The notes: a model not told the origin generated them from the letters alone. Counted from the stretch's first letter, positions 9,879 through 20,131 are shown. The stretch is DNA of 64,000 nt from Listeria rocourtiae FSL F6-920 (GCF_000525975.1 NZ_AODK01000004.1:1-64000), one strand, 5' to 3'. Translations and numbers: made by a program.

Positions 9879-11155
9879 AAAAAAGTTATGATCAGTTAAA
9901 AGAAGCCGTTTACTACGAAACATTGGATAATGGCCTACAAGTATATGTCTTGCCAAAACACGGTTTTAGCAAAACTTTCGCGATTTTCACAACCAATTAT
10001 GGCTCGATTGATAATGCATTCGTACCACTTGGTCAAGAAGCATTTACGCGCGTTCCAGATGGTATCGCACATTTCCTAGAGCATAAACTATTCGAAAAAG
10101 AAGATGGCGATGTATTCTTCAAATTTGGTGAAAAAGGAGCCTTTACTAACGCTTTTACATCTTTTACACGTACGGCTTACCTATTCTCAAGCACATCAAA
10201 TGTCGAAGAAAACCTCGAAACATTAGTTGATTTTGTGCAGGAACCTTACTTTACAGAAGAAACTGTTGAAAAAGAAAAAGGGATTATCGGGCAAGAAATT
10301 CAGATGTACGATGACGATGCTGATTTCCGCGTTTATTTTGGCGCAATCGAAAATATGTATCACCACCACCCTGTGAAAATTGACATCGCAGGTACTATTG
10401 AATCTATTGCTGATATCGACAAAGACCTTTTGTATCTTTGCTATAATACATTTTACCATCCGAGTAACATGATTCTCTTTATCGTTGGAAACATAGATCC
10501 TGAACAAGCTATTGAGCAAGTACGCAACAACCAAGCGAAAAAGACATTCACCCCTCCAAAACCAGTGAAGCGACACTTTCCGGATGAACCTAAATCGGTT
10601 GCCGTTTCTAAGAAAAAATTGAAATTTCCCGTTCAAATCGCCAAAAACCTAGTAGCTATTAAAGAAGACATCGGCACATTGCGCGGCAAAGAAGCCGTAC
10701 AACATGAAATGACAGCAGACATTCTATTGGAACTAATGTTTGGTACTACATCTGATGCTTATCTTGAATTGTACGACCAAGGTATCATTGACGATACGTT
10801 TGGATTTGATTATAGTTTACAAGACAGCTTCTCTTTTGCTCTCGTTGGTGGTGACGCGAAAGACCCAGATTTACAAGAAAAGAAAATTAAAGAAACATTC
10901 GAAAAAGCGCTAAAAAATGGTTTTAACGAAGATGATTTAGAGCTTTTAAAACGGAAAAAGATGGGGCAATTTTTACGCTCGTTGAATTCACCTGAATTTA
11001 TCGCAAACCAGTTTTCGCAGTATATTTTTGAAGAAGCTTCCTTATTTGATATTTTACCAGCCATTGAAGCTGTCACAGTAGCTGACGTAGAAGCATTCCT
11101 AAAACGAATTTATTTGGAAGATCGAATTACGACGTTTCAAATTGTCCCAGAGTAA
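9871..11155 (+). CDS. ymfH: Zinc peptidase M16 family protein YmfH-like (frameshifted near start)
   Basis: Catalytic-type M16 peptidase. The ATG at 9871 reads Met-Asn-Lys-Lys and then hits a run of eight A (9877-9884) that shifts the frame; with seven A it continues as SYDQLKEAVYYETLDNGLQ to 11155, 427 residues. The zinc motif HFLEH and the downstream ligand Glu in EKEKGIIGQEIQMY are present, with the Phe/Thr-rich FTNAFTSFTRTAYLF stretch between. It overlaps ymfF by 8 bases, so the two are made together and probably form a heterodimer. The substrate is unknown. Without the correction, translation could only begin at internal codons such as the TTG at 9923. Confidence 0.82.
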
Positions 11156-11303
11156 TACTACAGAAGGAGCTTTGATAGACTGCTTTCATCCACGCCTCAG
11201 CGCGCTGGGAATCTTTAAGATTTCTTTAACTTAATAAAAAAAATGGCAATTAGACGCGAGTCGTGCTATGATGAAAGAAATGGATAGAAGGGAATAATCG
11301 GCT

Positions 11304-12038
11304 TTGGGAAATAATACGAAATACGCGGTAATTACTGGGGCAAGTGGAGACATAGGCAAAGAAATCGCGATTGCACTTGCAAAACAAGGATTTCACCTAT
11401 ATTTACACTATTATCGTAACGAGAAGGCGATTGCGCAACTGCTAGAAGAACTAGTTTTTTTCGATGTAGATGTTATTCCGATTCAAGCTGATTTTACTAA
11501 TTCTGATGCTATATCACGATTGCAAGACTCCATTTTTCAATTAGACGTATTTGTCCACGCTGCTGGAAATAGCTATTATGGCTTATTTCAAGACATGCCG
11601 GACTTGGAAATAAAGAATTTATGGGATATCCATGTTCATTTTCCGATGCAATTATTGCAGAAATGGATTCCAAAGTTGCAACGAAGCGATGCTGGACGAA
11701 TTATTTTTATTAGTTCTATCTGGGGAGAAGTTGGGGCTGCGATGGAAGTGGCCTATTCAGCTGTAAAGGGAGCACAGATTTCTTTTTGCAAGGCGCTGGC
11801 TCAAGAAATAGCTGCGTCAGGCGCAACTGTCAATGTAGTATCTCCAGGAATGGTAGATACAAAAATGAATCACCTTTTTGACGAGGATGAGAGGACAGCA
11901 TTATTAACGGAAATTCCAATGCACCGATTCGCAAAGCCGGCAGAAGTTGGAGAAGTGGTCACTTTTTTAGCAAGTGATTGCGCAAGTTATATAACTGGAC
12001 AAACGATACGTCTTGACGGTGGCTGGTTTATGAGGTAA
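11304..12038 (+). CDS. ymfI: Short-chain dehydrogenase YmfI-like
   Basis: Classical SDR oxidoreductase of 244 residues. The nucleotide-binding motif TGASGDIG is near residue 11; the catalytic Ser is in FISSIWGEVG and the Tyr/Lys pair in YSAVKGA. In Bacillus subtilis the gene at the same place, ymfI, reduces the 5-aminopentanone group on elongation factor P to 5-aminopentanol; this gene is its positional equivalent, so that role is the best inference over a generic FabG function. The start is TTG at 11304 after GAAGGGA. A 148-base gap separates it from ymfH. Confidence 0.85.
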   Translation: MGNNTKYAVITGASGDIGKEIAIALAKQGFHLYLHYYRNEKAIAQLLEELVFFDVDVIPIQADFTNSDAISRLQDSIFQLDVFVHAAGNSYYGLFQDMPDLEIKNLWDIHVHFPMQLLQKWIPKLQRSDAGRIIFISSIWGEVGAAMEVAYSAVKGAQISFCKALAQEIAASGATVNVVSPGMVDTKMNHLFDEDERTALLTEIPMHRFAKPAEVGEVVTFLASDCASYITGQTIRLDGGWFMR

Positions 12039-12072
12039 GAAAAAGATTTTATGTAATGGTAGGTGTTTAAAA

Positions 12073-13031
12073 TTGACCGAACTAGGTGAGAAACTCAAAA
12101 ATGCAAGGCGAACGAAAGGTCTCAGTCTTGACGATCTACAACAAATAACAAAGATTCAAAAACGCTATCTTGTTGCAATTGAAGAAGGCAACTATGCTGT
12201 AATGCCTGGTAAATTCTATGCGCGTGCTTTTATTAAACAATACGCAGAGGCAGTTGATTTGAACAGTGAGGAACTCTTTCAAGAATTTGAAAATGAAGTG
12301 CCTGCTACAAATCAAGAAGCCGTTGTAAATGAACAAATAACGCGTGCGCAGCAACGTCGTGCTCCACTGGCCGCAAGTCAACCAGGGAACGACAATCCAC
12401 ACACAACACATTCCGTATTTGGTCTCGTTCCGAAAATTCTAATCGCACTATTTATCGTTGTGATTGGCTTCGTTATTTGGTATTTCGCTTTCTACAATGC
12501 TGGTGGATCTGGCAATGAAGTAAATACGACAAGCAATGGCGATTCCACAATCAAAGTAGATGACGGAACAAAGAGTGATTCTGACACCAAGAAAGACACT
12601 ACAACTGATAAAGAAAAGCCCAAAGAAGAAAAAAAAACCAGAGAAAAAAAGACGAACCAAAGAAAACAGAAATCAAATCTGAAACATCTGGAAATGCAAC
12701 AACATATACTGTTTCCAACGCAGATAAACTTTCTGTCACATTCACTTTATCTGGTGGCGAAAGTTGGATTCAAGTAACTGATGATGCTGGTTCAAGTCTC
12801 TTTGGTGGGATTATTGCAGATGGTGAAACAAAAACATTTGACCTGGCAAGCAGTAAGTCCGCTAATATAACTGTCGGGAATGCAGCGCCAGTAACGATGA
12901 AAATCAATAATCAAGCGGCGGAATTAGCTAAAGATTCTATTACACAGAAATTAACGATTAATCTTGCTAACAGTACAGATGCTGGAACAACCTCAGATTC
13001 TGACACAAGTGCAGACAGTAATGCCGAATAA
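12073..13031 (+). CDS. rodZ: Cell-shape protein RodZ / YmfM (frameshifted linker)
   Basis: Bitopic protein linking MreB to the wall machinery. It has an N-terminal Xre-like helix-turn-helix (residues 1-70, LGEKLKNARRTKGLSLDDLQ), one membrane segment near residue 125, a Lys/Glu/Asp-rich linker and an extracellular DUF4115 beta domain (KLSVTFTLSGGESWIQVTDD). The frame is lost in the linker. Either one extra A in each of two runs (12629-12637 and 12644-12650) or one missing A in the first would explain it; both restore the beta domain and a stop at 13031, about 318 residues. The start is TTG at 12073. Its place just before pgsA is the usual Firmicutes arrangement. Confidence 0.83.
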
Positions 13032-13046
13032 CTAATTTTTTAATGA

Positions 13047-13096
13047 CAGCGTGACGATAAATGCTTATTGTGCATCAAGCATTCATTGCCACGCTG
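13047..13096 (+). other. Stem-loop between rodZ and pgsA
   Basis: Outer arms CAGCGTG/CACGCTG (13047-13053 and 13090-13096) with an inner AATGCTT/AAGCATT helix. No T tract follows, so this is more likely an mRNA processing or stability element than a terminator. Confidence 0.45.
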
Positions 13097-13134
13097 ACTT
13101 ATTACATATTTTTAAATGAAAAGGGGATGAAGAG

Positions 13135-13713
13135 ATGAATTTACCTAATAAAATAACAGTGGCGCGCGTTATTTTGATACCAATTTTCGTGATATTATGT
13201 GTGGCTCCATTAGGGCTTGGAACGGTTACATGGCTCGATTCTAATATTCCAGTTGCCAATATCATCGCTGCAATTATTTTCATTGTAGCCGCATTAACAG
13301 ACTGGTTTGATGGTCATTTAGCCCGAAAATATAATCTGATTACCAACTTTGGCAAATTTGCCGATCCACTGGCTGACAAATTATTAGTTGCTGCAGCTTT
13401 TATCATATTAGTTGAACAGCATATTGCGCCATCTTGGGTGATTATCATCATCATTAGCCGTGAATTTGCTGTAACTGGCTTACGTTTACTCCTTGTAGAA
13501 GGCGGTGAAGTCATGGCAGCCGGGCAATTAGGAAAAATTAAGACCTTCACTCAAATGATTGCAATTCCTTTGTTACTCCTTCACAATTGGCCGTTTGAAT
13601 GGACCGGTATTCGTGTGGATCTTGTATTCCTATACGTTTGCGCCTTTTTCACGGTTTGGTCTGGCTGGGATTATTTCTACAAAAACAGAAATATTTTTAA
13701 AGGTTCCATGTAA
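13135..13713 (+). CDS. pgsA: CDP-diacylglycerol--glycerol-3-phosphate 3-phosphatidyltransferase
   Basis: Integral membrane enzyme that makes phosphatidylglycerol phosphate from CDP-diacylglycerol and glycerol-3-phosphate, the first committed step to phosphatidylglycerol and cardiolipin. Its 192 residues start NLPNKITVARV and carry the CDP-alcohol phosphatidyltransferase motif as DWFDGHLARKYNLITNFGKFADPLADK split over residues 60-85, with the metal-binding Asp residues intact. Four to six hydrophobic segments are visible. It has an AAAGGGG ribosome site and is followed by its own terminator. Confidence 0.93.
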   Translation: MNLPNKITVARVILIPIFVILCVAPLGLGTVTWLDSNIPVANIIAAIIFIVAALTDWFDGHLARKYNLITNFGKFADPLADKLLVAAAFIILVEQHIAPSWVIIIIISREFAVTGLRLLLVEGGEVMAAGQLGKIKTFTQMIAIPLLLLHNWPFEWTGIRVDLVFLYVCAFFTVWSGWDYFYKNRNIFKGSM

Positions 13714-13717
13714 TATT

Positions 13718-13756
13718 AAAAACGACTTCTCACATTATGTGACAGGTCGTTTTTTC
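13718..13756 (+). terminator. Terminator after pgsA
   Basis: Arms AAAAACGAC (718-726) and GTCGTTTTT (746-754) with an inner TCACA/TGTGA helix, followed by T residues. Confidence 0.82.
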
Positions 13757-13811
13757 TTGTTTTTGGAATGAATTGTTGTAATATATAGAATATAGAAAGG
13801 GCGTGTTTCTT

Positions 13812-15075
13812 ATGCGTAGTGCAGAAGTTATTGCAGTTGGAACCGAGCTATTACTTGGGCAAATCGTGAATTCCAATGCTGCTTTTATATCCAAAGAACT
13901 GGCCGAATGTGGTATCTATGTATACCATCATACCGTCGTCGGCGACAATCCCGAACGCTTGAAGAAAGTTATTGAAATCGCTGAGAATCGGAGTAACATC
14001 TTGATTTTCACGGGCGGTTTAGGCCCAACAGAAGATGATATAACGAAACAAATTCTCGCTGGCCACTTGGAAAAAGGCATTCTTTACGATAACAATCATC
14101 TAGCAAAAATAGAACAATTTTTTGCAGTAAGAAAAGATAAAATGTCTGAAAATAACAAGCGGCAAGCAGAAATTATTGAAGGTTCTCATGTTCTATCCAA
14201 TGATTTTGGCTTTGCAGCAGGAATGTTACTTGAATCTAAGAAACACACGTACCTTTTACTTCCGGGTCCACCATCCGAAATGCAACCAATGTTCACAAAA
14301 TATGCCAAGCCACTTCTACTAAAAAATAGTGACCACGAAATTATACTAGAATCCAAAATAATACGTTTTTTTTGGTATTGGTGAATCGAAATTAGCAGAC
14401 GATTTAAGAGATTTGATTGCAGCTCAAGTGAATCCAACCATCGCAACGTATGCAGGAGAAAATGAAGTTACCATCCGACTTACAGCATCTGCCAAAACGC
14501 GAGAAGAAGCATTGCGCCTAATTGCCAGTACGGAAGAAGAGATTATCAAGCGAGATGGAGCTTACATATATGGCTCAGGAGACGTCACACTTGTCGATTT
14601 AGTAATCCAGCAGCTCATGGATGCTAATATGACTATATCAGCCGCAGAAAGCCTCACAGCTGGTTTATTTCAAGCAGAATTAGGTGGGACAACCGGCATC
14701 TCTAAAATTTTTAAAGGTGGTATGGTAACTTACAGTTCAGAAATGAAGCACGAATTGTTACACGTCTCCAAAGAAACAATCGAACAAGAAGGTGTTGTTA
14801 GCCAAGCTTGCGCGATTGAAATGGCTGATAATATTCGCAAATTATGTAAAACAGATATGGGTATTAGTTTCACTGGCGCTGCGGGTCCAGGTGAACTCGA
14901 AGGAAATCCAGTTGGGACTGTTTGGATTGGACTCAGTGTTGTTGGTAGTCCTACACTTGCCTATCGCTATACCTTCAGCCGTGACCGTAATTATAATCGT
15001 CGCCGAGCGGTAAAAGAAGGTTTTGCATTAATTAAAGCTTTTTTAGATGAGAAAAGCGACAAAAAAGTAAAATAA
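13812..15075 (+). CDS. cinA: CinA-like protein / nicotinamide-nucleotide amidase (frameshifted)
   Basis: Two-domain protein of the competence/damage-inducible family. The N-terminal COG1058 (MoCF-like) domain contains AVGTELLLGQIVN and GGLGPTEDD; the C-terminal CinA domain (ISAAESLTAGLF, SFTGAAGPG) removes the amide from nicotinamide mononucleotide. A run of eight T (14366-14373) breaks the frame; seven T gives IIRFFGIGESKLADDL and a continuous 420-residue product. Start ATG 13812 is preferred because AAAGGG lies ten bases upstream, whereas GTG at 13803 is too close to it. It directly precedes recA, as in many Gram-positives, and may be partly co-transcribed with it. Confidence 0.86.
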
Positions 15076-15208
15076 GGGATTTAAAAATAAGAAATCTAAT
15101 ACTAAAAAAAGGTTAGACGAATACCTGTGAAACGGCTATAATAAAGGCATAGTTAAGAATGGATAGTAGCGATGGCAGACCATAATAGCACACACTAAAA
15201 AAAAAACG

Positions 15209-15260
15209 CGAACAAATATTCGCTTTTTGCTTGTATATCTAAAAAAAAATAAGGTATAGT
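15209..15260 (+). promoter_or_regulatory. LexA (SOS) box and recA promoter
   Basis: CGAACAAATATTCG (15209-15222) matches the Gram-positive LexA site CGAAC-N4-GTTCG with one change (A for G at the eleventh... right-arm first position). Downstream are a -35-like TTGTAT (15231-15236) and a -10 TATAGT (15255-15260) 18 bases apart. This supports damage-induced expression of recA. Confidence 0.65.
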
Positions 15261-15271
15261 ATCTATAGGCA

Positions 15272-15316
15272 GTAAAAACAGCCGGGAAATAGATGTACGG
15301 TAAATACTGTTTTTAC
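15272..15316 (+). repeat. Inverted repeat in recA leader
   Basis: Perfect 10-bp arms GTAAAAACAG (15272-15281) and CTGTTTTTAC (15307-15316) around a 25-base loop, just downstream of the predicted recA -10 and 41 bases before the GTG start. In RNA it would form a stem-loop near the 5' end. Confidence 0.55.
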
Positions 15317-15357
15317 ATGAAAAATTAGATAGTATACAAAGACTAGGAGGCAATAAT

Positions 15358-16404
15358 GTGAGTGATCGTCAAGCGGCCTTAGATCAGGCGTTAAAACAAA
15401 TTGAGAAACAATTCGGTAAGGGTTCCATTATGAAGTTAGGAGAGCAATCCGACCATAATATTTCCACAATATCAAGTGGCTCATTAGCCCTCGATATTGC
15501 ACTTGGAGTTGGTGGGTATCCACGCGGTAGAATCATCGAAGTTTACGGACCAGAAAGCTCTGGTAAAACAACCGTTGCTCTACATGCCATTGCAGAAGTA
15601 CAGGCACAAGGTGGCACAGCAGCATTTATCGATGCCGAGCACGCACTAGATCCAGCATATGCCAAAAACCTTGGTGTAAATATTGATGAATTGCTACTAT
15701 CACAACCAGATACTGGAGAGCAAGCATTAGAAATCGCAGAAGCGTTAGTTCGAAGTGGCGCTGTTGATATTTTAGTTGTCGACTCCGTAGCAGCGCTTGT
15801 ACCACGTGCTGAAATTGAAGGTGAAATGGGAGACTCTCATGTCGGTTTACAAGCACGTCTGATGTCCCAAGCATTACGTAAACTATCAGGTGCCATTAAT
15901 AAATCAAAAACAATCGCGATTTTCATTAACCAAATCCGTGAAAAAGTTGGTGTCATGTTCGGTAATCCTGAAATAACACCTGGTGGGCGCGCACTTAAGT
16001 TTTACTCTACCGTTCGTTTAGAAGTAAGACGTGCAGAGCAGCTAAAACAAGGTACGGATGTTATTGGTAACAAAACGAAAATTAAAGTCGTCAAAAACAA
16101 GGTAGCTCCTCCATTCCGTGTAGCTGAGGTCGATGTGATGTACGGCCAAGGTATCTCACGTGAAGGCGAACTTGTCGATATGGCATCCGAGATTGATGTA
16201 ATCAATAAGAGCGGCTCATGGTATTCCTATAACGAGGAGCGCATTGGTCAAGGTCGTGAGAACGCGAAGCAATATCTGAAAGAACACCCAGAAATTCGTG
16301 ATGAAATCTCAAAACGAGTTCGCCAAGAATATGAAATCGATGTGAATCCAAATATAACAGAGGATACATTACCGGAAGAAATCAATTTACTTGATGAAGA
16401 TTAA
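15358..16404 (+). CDS. recA: Recombinase RecA
   Basis: DNA strand-exchange ATPase and SOS co-protease (348 residues). Walker [10 protein letters not shown] is near residue 63, Walker [22 protein letters not shown] is split around residue 140, loop 2 contains [21 protein letters not shown] as two adjacent blocks, and the acidic C-terminal tail ends NLLDED. The GTG start at 15358 follows AGGAGG. Upstream are a LexA box, a promoter and a leader inverted repeat; a terminator lies directly downstream. Confidence 0.97.
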   Translation: MSDRQAALDQALKQIEKQFGKGSIMKLGEQSDHNISTISSGSLALDIALGVGGYPRGRIIEVYGPESSGKTTVALHAIAEVQAQGGTAAFIDAEHALDPAYAKNLGVNIDELLLSQPDTGEQALEIAEALVRSGAVDILVVDSVAALVPRAEIEGEMGDSHVGLQARLMSQALRKLSGAINKSKTIAIFINQIREKVGVMFGNPEITPGGRALKFYSTVRLEVRRAEQLKQGTDVIGNKTKIKVVKNKVAPPFRVAEVDVMYGQGISREGELVDMASEIDVINKSGSWYSYNEERIGQGRENAKQYLKEHPEIRDEISKRVRQEYEIDVNPNITEDTLPEEINLLDED

Positions 16405-16412
16405 TGTTATAG

Positions 16413-16440
16413 GCCGTCCAAATGGGCGGCTTATCTTTTT
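16413..16440 (+). terminator. Terminator after recA
   Basis: Seven-base-pair GC-rich stem GCCGTCC/GGGCGGC with an AAAT loop, followed by TTATCTTTTT. Confidence 0.85.
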
Positions 16441-16525
16441 CGGTAATTTTGCGATATTGAGATTGTATCTCGATTCATTGCGGACAACTCCAACAATCTG
16501 TTCCCGCTTACATCTTTCGCTTTTC

Positions 16526-16554
16526 TTGACAATACGTAGATTGACAGATAGAAT
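16526..16554 (+). promoter_or_regulatory. Probable sigma-A promoter of rny
   Basis: TTGACA (16526-16531), 17-base spacer, TAGAAT (16549-16554), about 110 bases upstream of the rny ATG. A second TTGACA at 16541-16546 overlaps the spacer and could give an alternative start. Confidence 0.6.
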
Positions 16555-16663
16555 TAGAGTGTATATTTTACATTTCAAAATGAAAAAATACACGCGTGTC
16601 AGGAACACTTCTGACAACCGACATAACCATTAAAAAGAATTGAATAGCAAAGGAGGTGTAAGG

Positions 16664-18226
16664 ATGGAACTCGTAATCACAATCATCTCCAGCTTGCTTT
16701 TCTTGATCGTCGGTCTGGTTGTTGGTTCTCTGATTTATAAATCAAGCTCTGAGCGGAAGCTTGCCGCTGTTAGAGGAACCGCTGAATTAATCACGGAAGA
16801 TGCTAAAAAAGAAGCAGAAACCTTGAAGAAAGAAGCATTACTTGAAGGAAAAGAAGAGAATCATAAGTTACGTACTGAAATCGAAAATGAACTTCGTGGG
16901 CGAAGAGGGGAATTACAAAAGTCAGAAAATCGCTTATTACAAAGGGAGGAAAACCTCGACAGAAAAGATACTTCTTTAAGTAAAAGGGAAGCAACTCTTG
17001 AAAGAAAAGAGGAGAGTATCAGTAAACGTCAACAACAAATTGAAGAAAAAGAAAGCAAAGTTGAAGAGATGACACAGAAACAACAAGTAGAGTTAGAAAG
17101 AATATCTGCCCTTACCAAAGATGAGGCTAAGAATGTTATTTTAAGCCAAGTAGAAGAGGAACTGTCACACGACACAGCAGTGATGGTAAAAGAATCTGAA
17201 ACTCGTGCGAAGGAAGAAGCAGATAAGAAAGCTAAAAATATTCTTTCTCTAGCTATACAGCGTTCAGCCGCAGATCATGTTGCTGAAACGACAGTAAGCG
17301 TTGTAACTTTACCGAATGATGAGATGAAAGGTCGAATTATTGGTCGTGAAGGTCGCAATATTCGAACTCTAGAAACACTCACTGGTATTGATTTAATTAT
17401 TGATGATACGCCAGAAGCAGTTATCCTTTCCGGATTCGATCCTGTTCGTCGCGAAATCGCGCGAATCGCTTTAGAAAAACTCGTACAAGATGGACGGATT
17501 CACCCAGCACGGATTGAAGAAATGGTCGATAAAGCTCGCAAAGAGGTTGACGAACATATTCGTGAGGTCGGAGAACAAGCAACATTCGAAGTTGGCATTC
17601 ACTCAATACACCCGGATTTAATCAAGATTCTTGGTCGTTTGCGCTACCGTACAAGCTATGGACAGAACGTCTTGAATCATTCTCTGGAAGTTGCGAAATT
17701 AGCTGGAATTTTGGCTAGTGAGCTTGGAGAAGATGTAACAATGGCCAAGCGCGCTGGACTCCTTCATGATATCGGTAAAGCAATCGATCATGAGATTGAA
17801 GGAAGCCATGTCGAGATTGGCGTCGAGCTTGCCACGAAATACAAGGAAAATGATATCGTTATTAACAGCATCGCGTCCCACCATGGGGACACAGAGGCAA
17901 CATCTGTTATTGCTGTTCTAGTCGCAGCAGCAGATGCACTATCAGCCGCTAGACCTGGCGCTCGTAGTGAAACATTAGAGAATTACATTCGTCGTTTAGA
18001 AAAATTAGAAGAGATTTCCGAGTCTTATGATGGTGTAGAAAAATCTTATGCTATTCAAGCCGGACGCGAAGTTCGTATTATTGTAGAACCTGATTCTATC
18101 GATGACTTAGCTTCCTACCGCCTGGCTCGAGACATTAGAAAGCGGATTGAAGAAGAACTTGAGTACCCTGGTCACATCAAAGTGACTGTTATCCGTGAGA
18201 CGCGTGCTGTTGAGTATGCGAAGTAA
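16664..18226 (+). CDS. rny: Ribonuclease Y
   Basis: Membrane-anchored endoribonuclease that starts turnover of many mRNAs. The 520 residues comprise an N-terminal membrane helix (residues 1-25), a long Lys/Glu-rich coiled coil to about residue 200, a KH RNA-binding domain ([17 protein letters not shown]), and an HD domain with the metal pair in [14 protein letters not shown] start at ATG 16664, directly after AGGAGG; the upstream in-frame ATG at 16640 lacks a ribosome site and would add eight residues before the membrane helix. It has its own promoter and terminator. Confidence 0.96.
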   Translation: MELVITIISSLLFLIVGLVVGSLIYKSSSERKLAAVRGTAELITEDAKKEAETLKKEALLEGKEENHKLRTEIENELRGRRGELQKSENRLLQREENLDRKDTSLSKREATLERKEESISKRQQQIEEKESKVEEMTQKQQVELERISALTKDEAKNVILSQVEEELSHDTAVMVKESETRAKEEADKKAKNILSLAIQRSAADHVAETTVSVVTLPNDEMKGRIIGREGRNIRTLETLTGIDLIIDDTPEAVILSGFDPVRREIARIALEKLVQDGRIHPARIEEMVDKARKEVDEHIREVGEQATFEVGIHSIHPDLIKILGRLRYRTSYGQNVLNHSLEVAKLAGILASELGEDVTMAKRAGLLHDIGKAIDHEIEGSHVEIGVELATKYKENDIVINSIASHHGDTEATSVIAVLVAAADALSAARPGARSETLENYIRRLEKLEEISESYDGVEKSYAIQAGREVRIIVEPDSIDDLASYRLARDIRKRIEEELEYPGHIKVTVIRETRAVEYAK

Positions 18227-18237
18227 TCACACAACAA

Positions 18238-18268
18238 AAACGCAGTTCCGATTTGGAGCTGCGTTTTT
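18238..18268 (+). terminator. Terminator after rny
   Basis: AAACGCAG (18238-18245) pairs with CTGCGTTT (18259-18266), with an inner TTCC/GGAG extension and a T tract. Confidence 0.85.
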
Positions 18269-18352
18269 GTTTCCTATAAAAAAGCAATTTCCTTGCGTAA
18301 TCCCGAAAAACAGAGCTATAATATGCTGTAATCTAGTATGGGAGTTGGAGAC

Positions 18353-18850
18353 ATGCAAAACTGGGAAATCAGAAATTTTAAAAAAGAGAATTATGCTGAT
18401 GTTGCTCGTATTTATCAAACGGGAATTGATGGGCGTAATGCGACGTTTCAAAAAATTGTACCAACATTTGAAGAGTGGAATCAGAAATATTTACATGACT
18501 GTCGTTTTGTCGTCGTTGAAGATGGTGTGACAATCGGCTGGGCCGCATTATTAGCCTTTTCAAAAATGCCTTCTTATCGTGGGGTCGCAGAACTCAGTAT
18601 TTATATTGATCCAGAGGCTACTGGAAAAGGAATTGGGACAGCGCTTATGGCCCATATTGTGGAAGAAAGTGAGAAAGCTGGTTTTTGGACATTGCAATCA
18701 CTAATTTTTCCTGAAAATGTGGCAAGTATTGCATTACACAATAAATTCGGATTTAAAACGCTTTGTGTTCATGAAAAACTAGGGGAAATGGACGGCATTT
18801 TTCGAGATGTGGCTCTTTTAGAAAGACGCAGTGCTATTGTTGGAAAATAG
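18353..18850 (+). CDS. GNAT family N-acetyltransferase (phosphinothricin acetyltransferase-like)
   Basis: Cytosolic acetyl-CoA-dependent acetyltransferase of 165 residues. The acetyl-CoA loop reads IDPEATGKGIGTALM and the start IRNFKKENYADVARIYQTGI resembles the Pat/YwnH subfamily, which acetylates small amines such as phosphinothricin or methionine sulfone. The natural substrate here is unknown. ATG 18353 is chosen because GGAG lies eight bases upstream; an in-frame ATG at 18338 has no ribosome site. A TATAAT element occurs near 18317. It is a single gene between rny and ymdB. Confidence 0.82.
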   Translation: MQNWEIRNFKKENYADVARIYQTGIDGRNATFQKIVPTFEEWNQKYLHDCRFVVVEDGVTIGWAALLAFSKMPSYRGVAELSIYIDPEATGKGIGTALMAHIVEESEKAGFWTLQSLIFPENVASIALHNKFGFKTLCVHEKLGEMDGIFRDVALLERRSAIVGK

Positions 18851-18913
18851 GACGGGCTTTTTGGCTCGTTTCACGCTATAATAGTGTACATATAGAGAGT
18901 GAGGAATTAGGTT

Positions 18914-19714
18914 ATGGAATTATTATTTATCGGGGATGTTGTGGGGTCTATCGGTCGCGATATGATTACCGAGTATTTGCCACAGCTAAAGAAGGCTTAC
19001 CGGCCCACAGTTACCATTATTAATGGTGAAAATGCAGCGGCTGGACGCGGGATTACAGAGAAAATTTATAAACAGTTTTTAGAGCAAGGAGCCAATGCGG
19101 TGACACTTGGTAACCATGCTTGGGATAATCGAGATATTTTTGAATTTATCGATGATGCGAAATATTTGGTACGACCTGCGAATTTCCCGGAAGAAACGAC
19201 ACCAGGGACTGGACTCGTATTTATTAAGAGCAACATGTTGGAAGTTGCGGTTATTAACATGCAAGGTCGTGTGTTCATGTCCGACTTAGATGATCCGTTC
19301 CGCAAAATGGACGAATTAATTGAGGTAGCTTCGAAACGGACAAATATTATTTTTGTCGATTTTCACGCAGAGACAACGAGTGAGAAGCAAGCGATGGGCT
19401 GGTATGTAGATGGCCGTGTGACAGCGATTGTTGGGACACATACGCATGTACAAACGTCAGATAATCGGATTTTGCCACAAGGAACCGCTTATTTAACAGA
19501 TGTTGGAATGACTGGGCCTTATGATGGTATTCTTGGCATGGATAAAGAGGCGAGTTTACGACGTTTCTTGACTGCTATGCCTTCTCGCTTCGAGGTGCCT
19601 AAAAATGGTCGCTCTGTTTTATCAGGTTGCCTGATCAGTATTAACGATACGACTGGACGCGCTAGCAAAATTGAGCGGATTTTGATTAATGAGGATCATC
19701 CATTCACGTCTTAA
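18914..19714 (+). CDS. ymdB: YmdB family metallophosphoesterase
   Basis: Dinuclear metal phosphodiesterase of the TIGR00282 family (266 residues). Ligand-bearing motifs are FIGDVVGSIGRD, NGENAAAGRG, GNHAWDNRD and GTHTHVQTSD. In Bacillus YmdB hydrolyses cyclic nucleotides in vitro and affects biofilm and motility decisions; it is commonly paired with rny, as here. A TATAAT lies at 18877-18882, about 30 bases upstream of the start. ricA follows after 18 bases, so the two are probably co-transcribed. Confidence 0.92.
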   Translation: MELLFIGDVVGSIGRDMITEYLPQLKKAYRPTVTIINGENAAAGRGITEKIYKQFLEQGANAVTLGNHAWDNRDIFEFIDDAKYLVRPANFPEETTPGTGLVFIKSNMLEVAVINMQGRVFMSDLDDPFRKMDELIEVASKRTNIIFVDFHAETTSEKQAMGWYVDGRVTAIVGTHTHVQTSDNRILPQGTAYLTDVGMTGPYDGILGMDKEASLRRFLTAMPSRFEVPKNGRSVLSGCLISINDTTGRASKIERILINEDHPFTS

Positions 19715-19732
19715 TGAAGGAGGTGTCACACA

Positions 19733-20089
19733 TTGACTTATCAAAAAGAAGCAATAATCGCCAAAGCGCATGAATTGAAAGTAGCTCTTCAAGCAACGGA
19801 AGCTGTTACATTTTATCGTGCAGCTGAAGCGAAAATCAATACGAACCAAAAAGTTACCACGAAAGTGCGTGATATCAAAAAGTTACAGAAAGAAGCAGTC
19901 AATTTAGAGCATTATCAAAAGTTTGGCGCGGTGAAGCAAACCGAAGACAACATCGATGCGTTAACAGCTGAAATAGATCATTTGCCGATTGTGCAGGAAT
20001 TCAGACGCTCTCAGGCAGAAGCAAATGATTTATTGCAAAGTATTACACGGCAGATAAGCTACAAGGTGACTTCGGAAATACGGAAATAA
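19733..20089 (+). CDS. ricA: RicA/YmcA family regulatory protein
   Basis: Small helical protein (118 residues, YlbF/YmcA family). In Bacillus RicA joins RicF and RicT in a complex that partners RNase Y in maturing polycistronic mRNAs and affects competence and biofilm. The TTG start at 19733 follows a good GGAGGTG site. Its position after ymdB and near rny fits a functional link to RNase Y. Identity rests on length, composition and context (TKVRDIKKLQKEAVNLEHY). Confidence 0.82.
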   Translation: MTYQKEAIIAKAHELKVALQATEAVTFYRAAEAKINTNQKVTTKVRDIKKLQKEAVNLEHYQKFGAVKQTEDNIDALTAEIDHLPIVQEFRRSQAEANDLLQSITRQISYKVTSEIRK

Positions 20090-20096
20090 GATTTGG

Positions 20097-20131
20097 ACGA
20101 TGCATATGCTTCAATAGCTGCATCGTTTTTT
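20097..20131 (+). terminator. Terminator after ricA
   Basis: Eight-base-pair stem ACGATGCA/TGCATCGT (20097-20104 with 20119-20126) followed by TTTTTT. Confidence 0.86.

Noticed and set aside
12073-12777. RodZ as a naturally truncated 234-residue protein
   Set aside because: The DUF4115 beta domain is intact in the next frame and the break lies in A runs, so truncation is better explained as sequence error.
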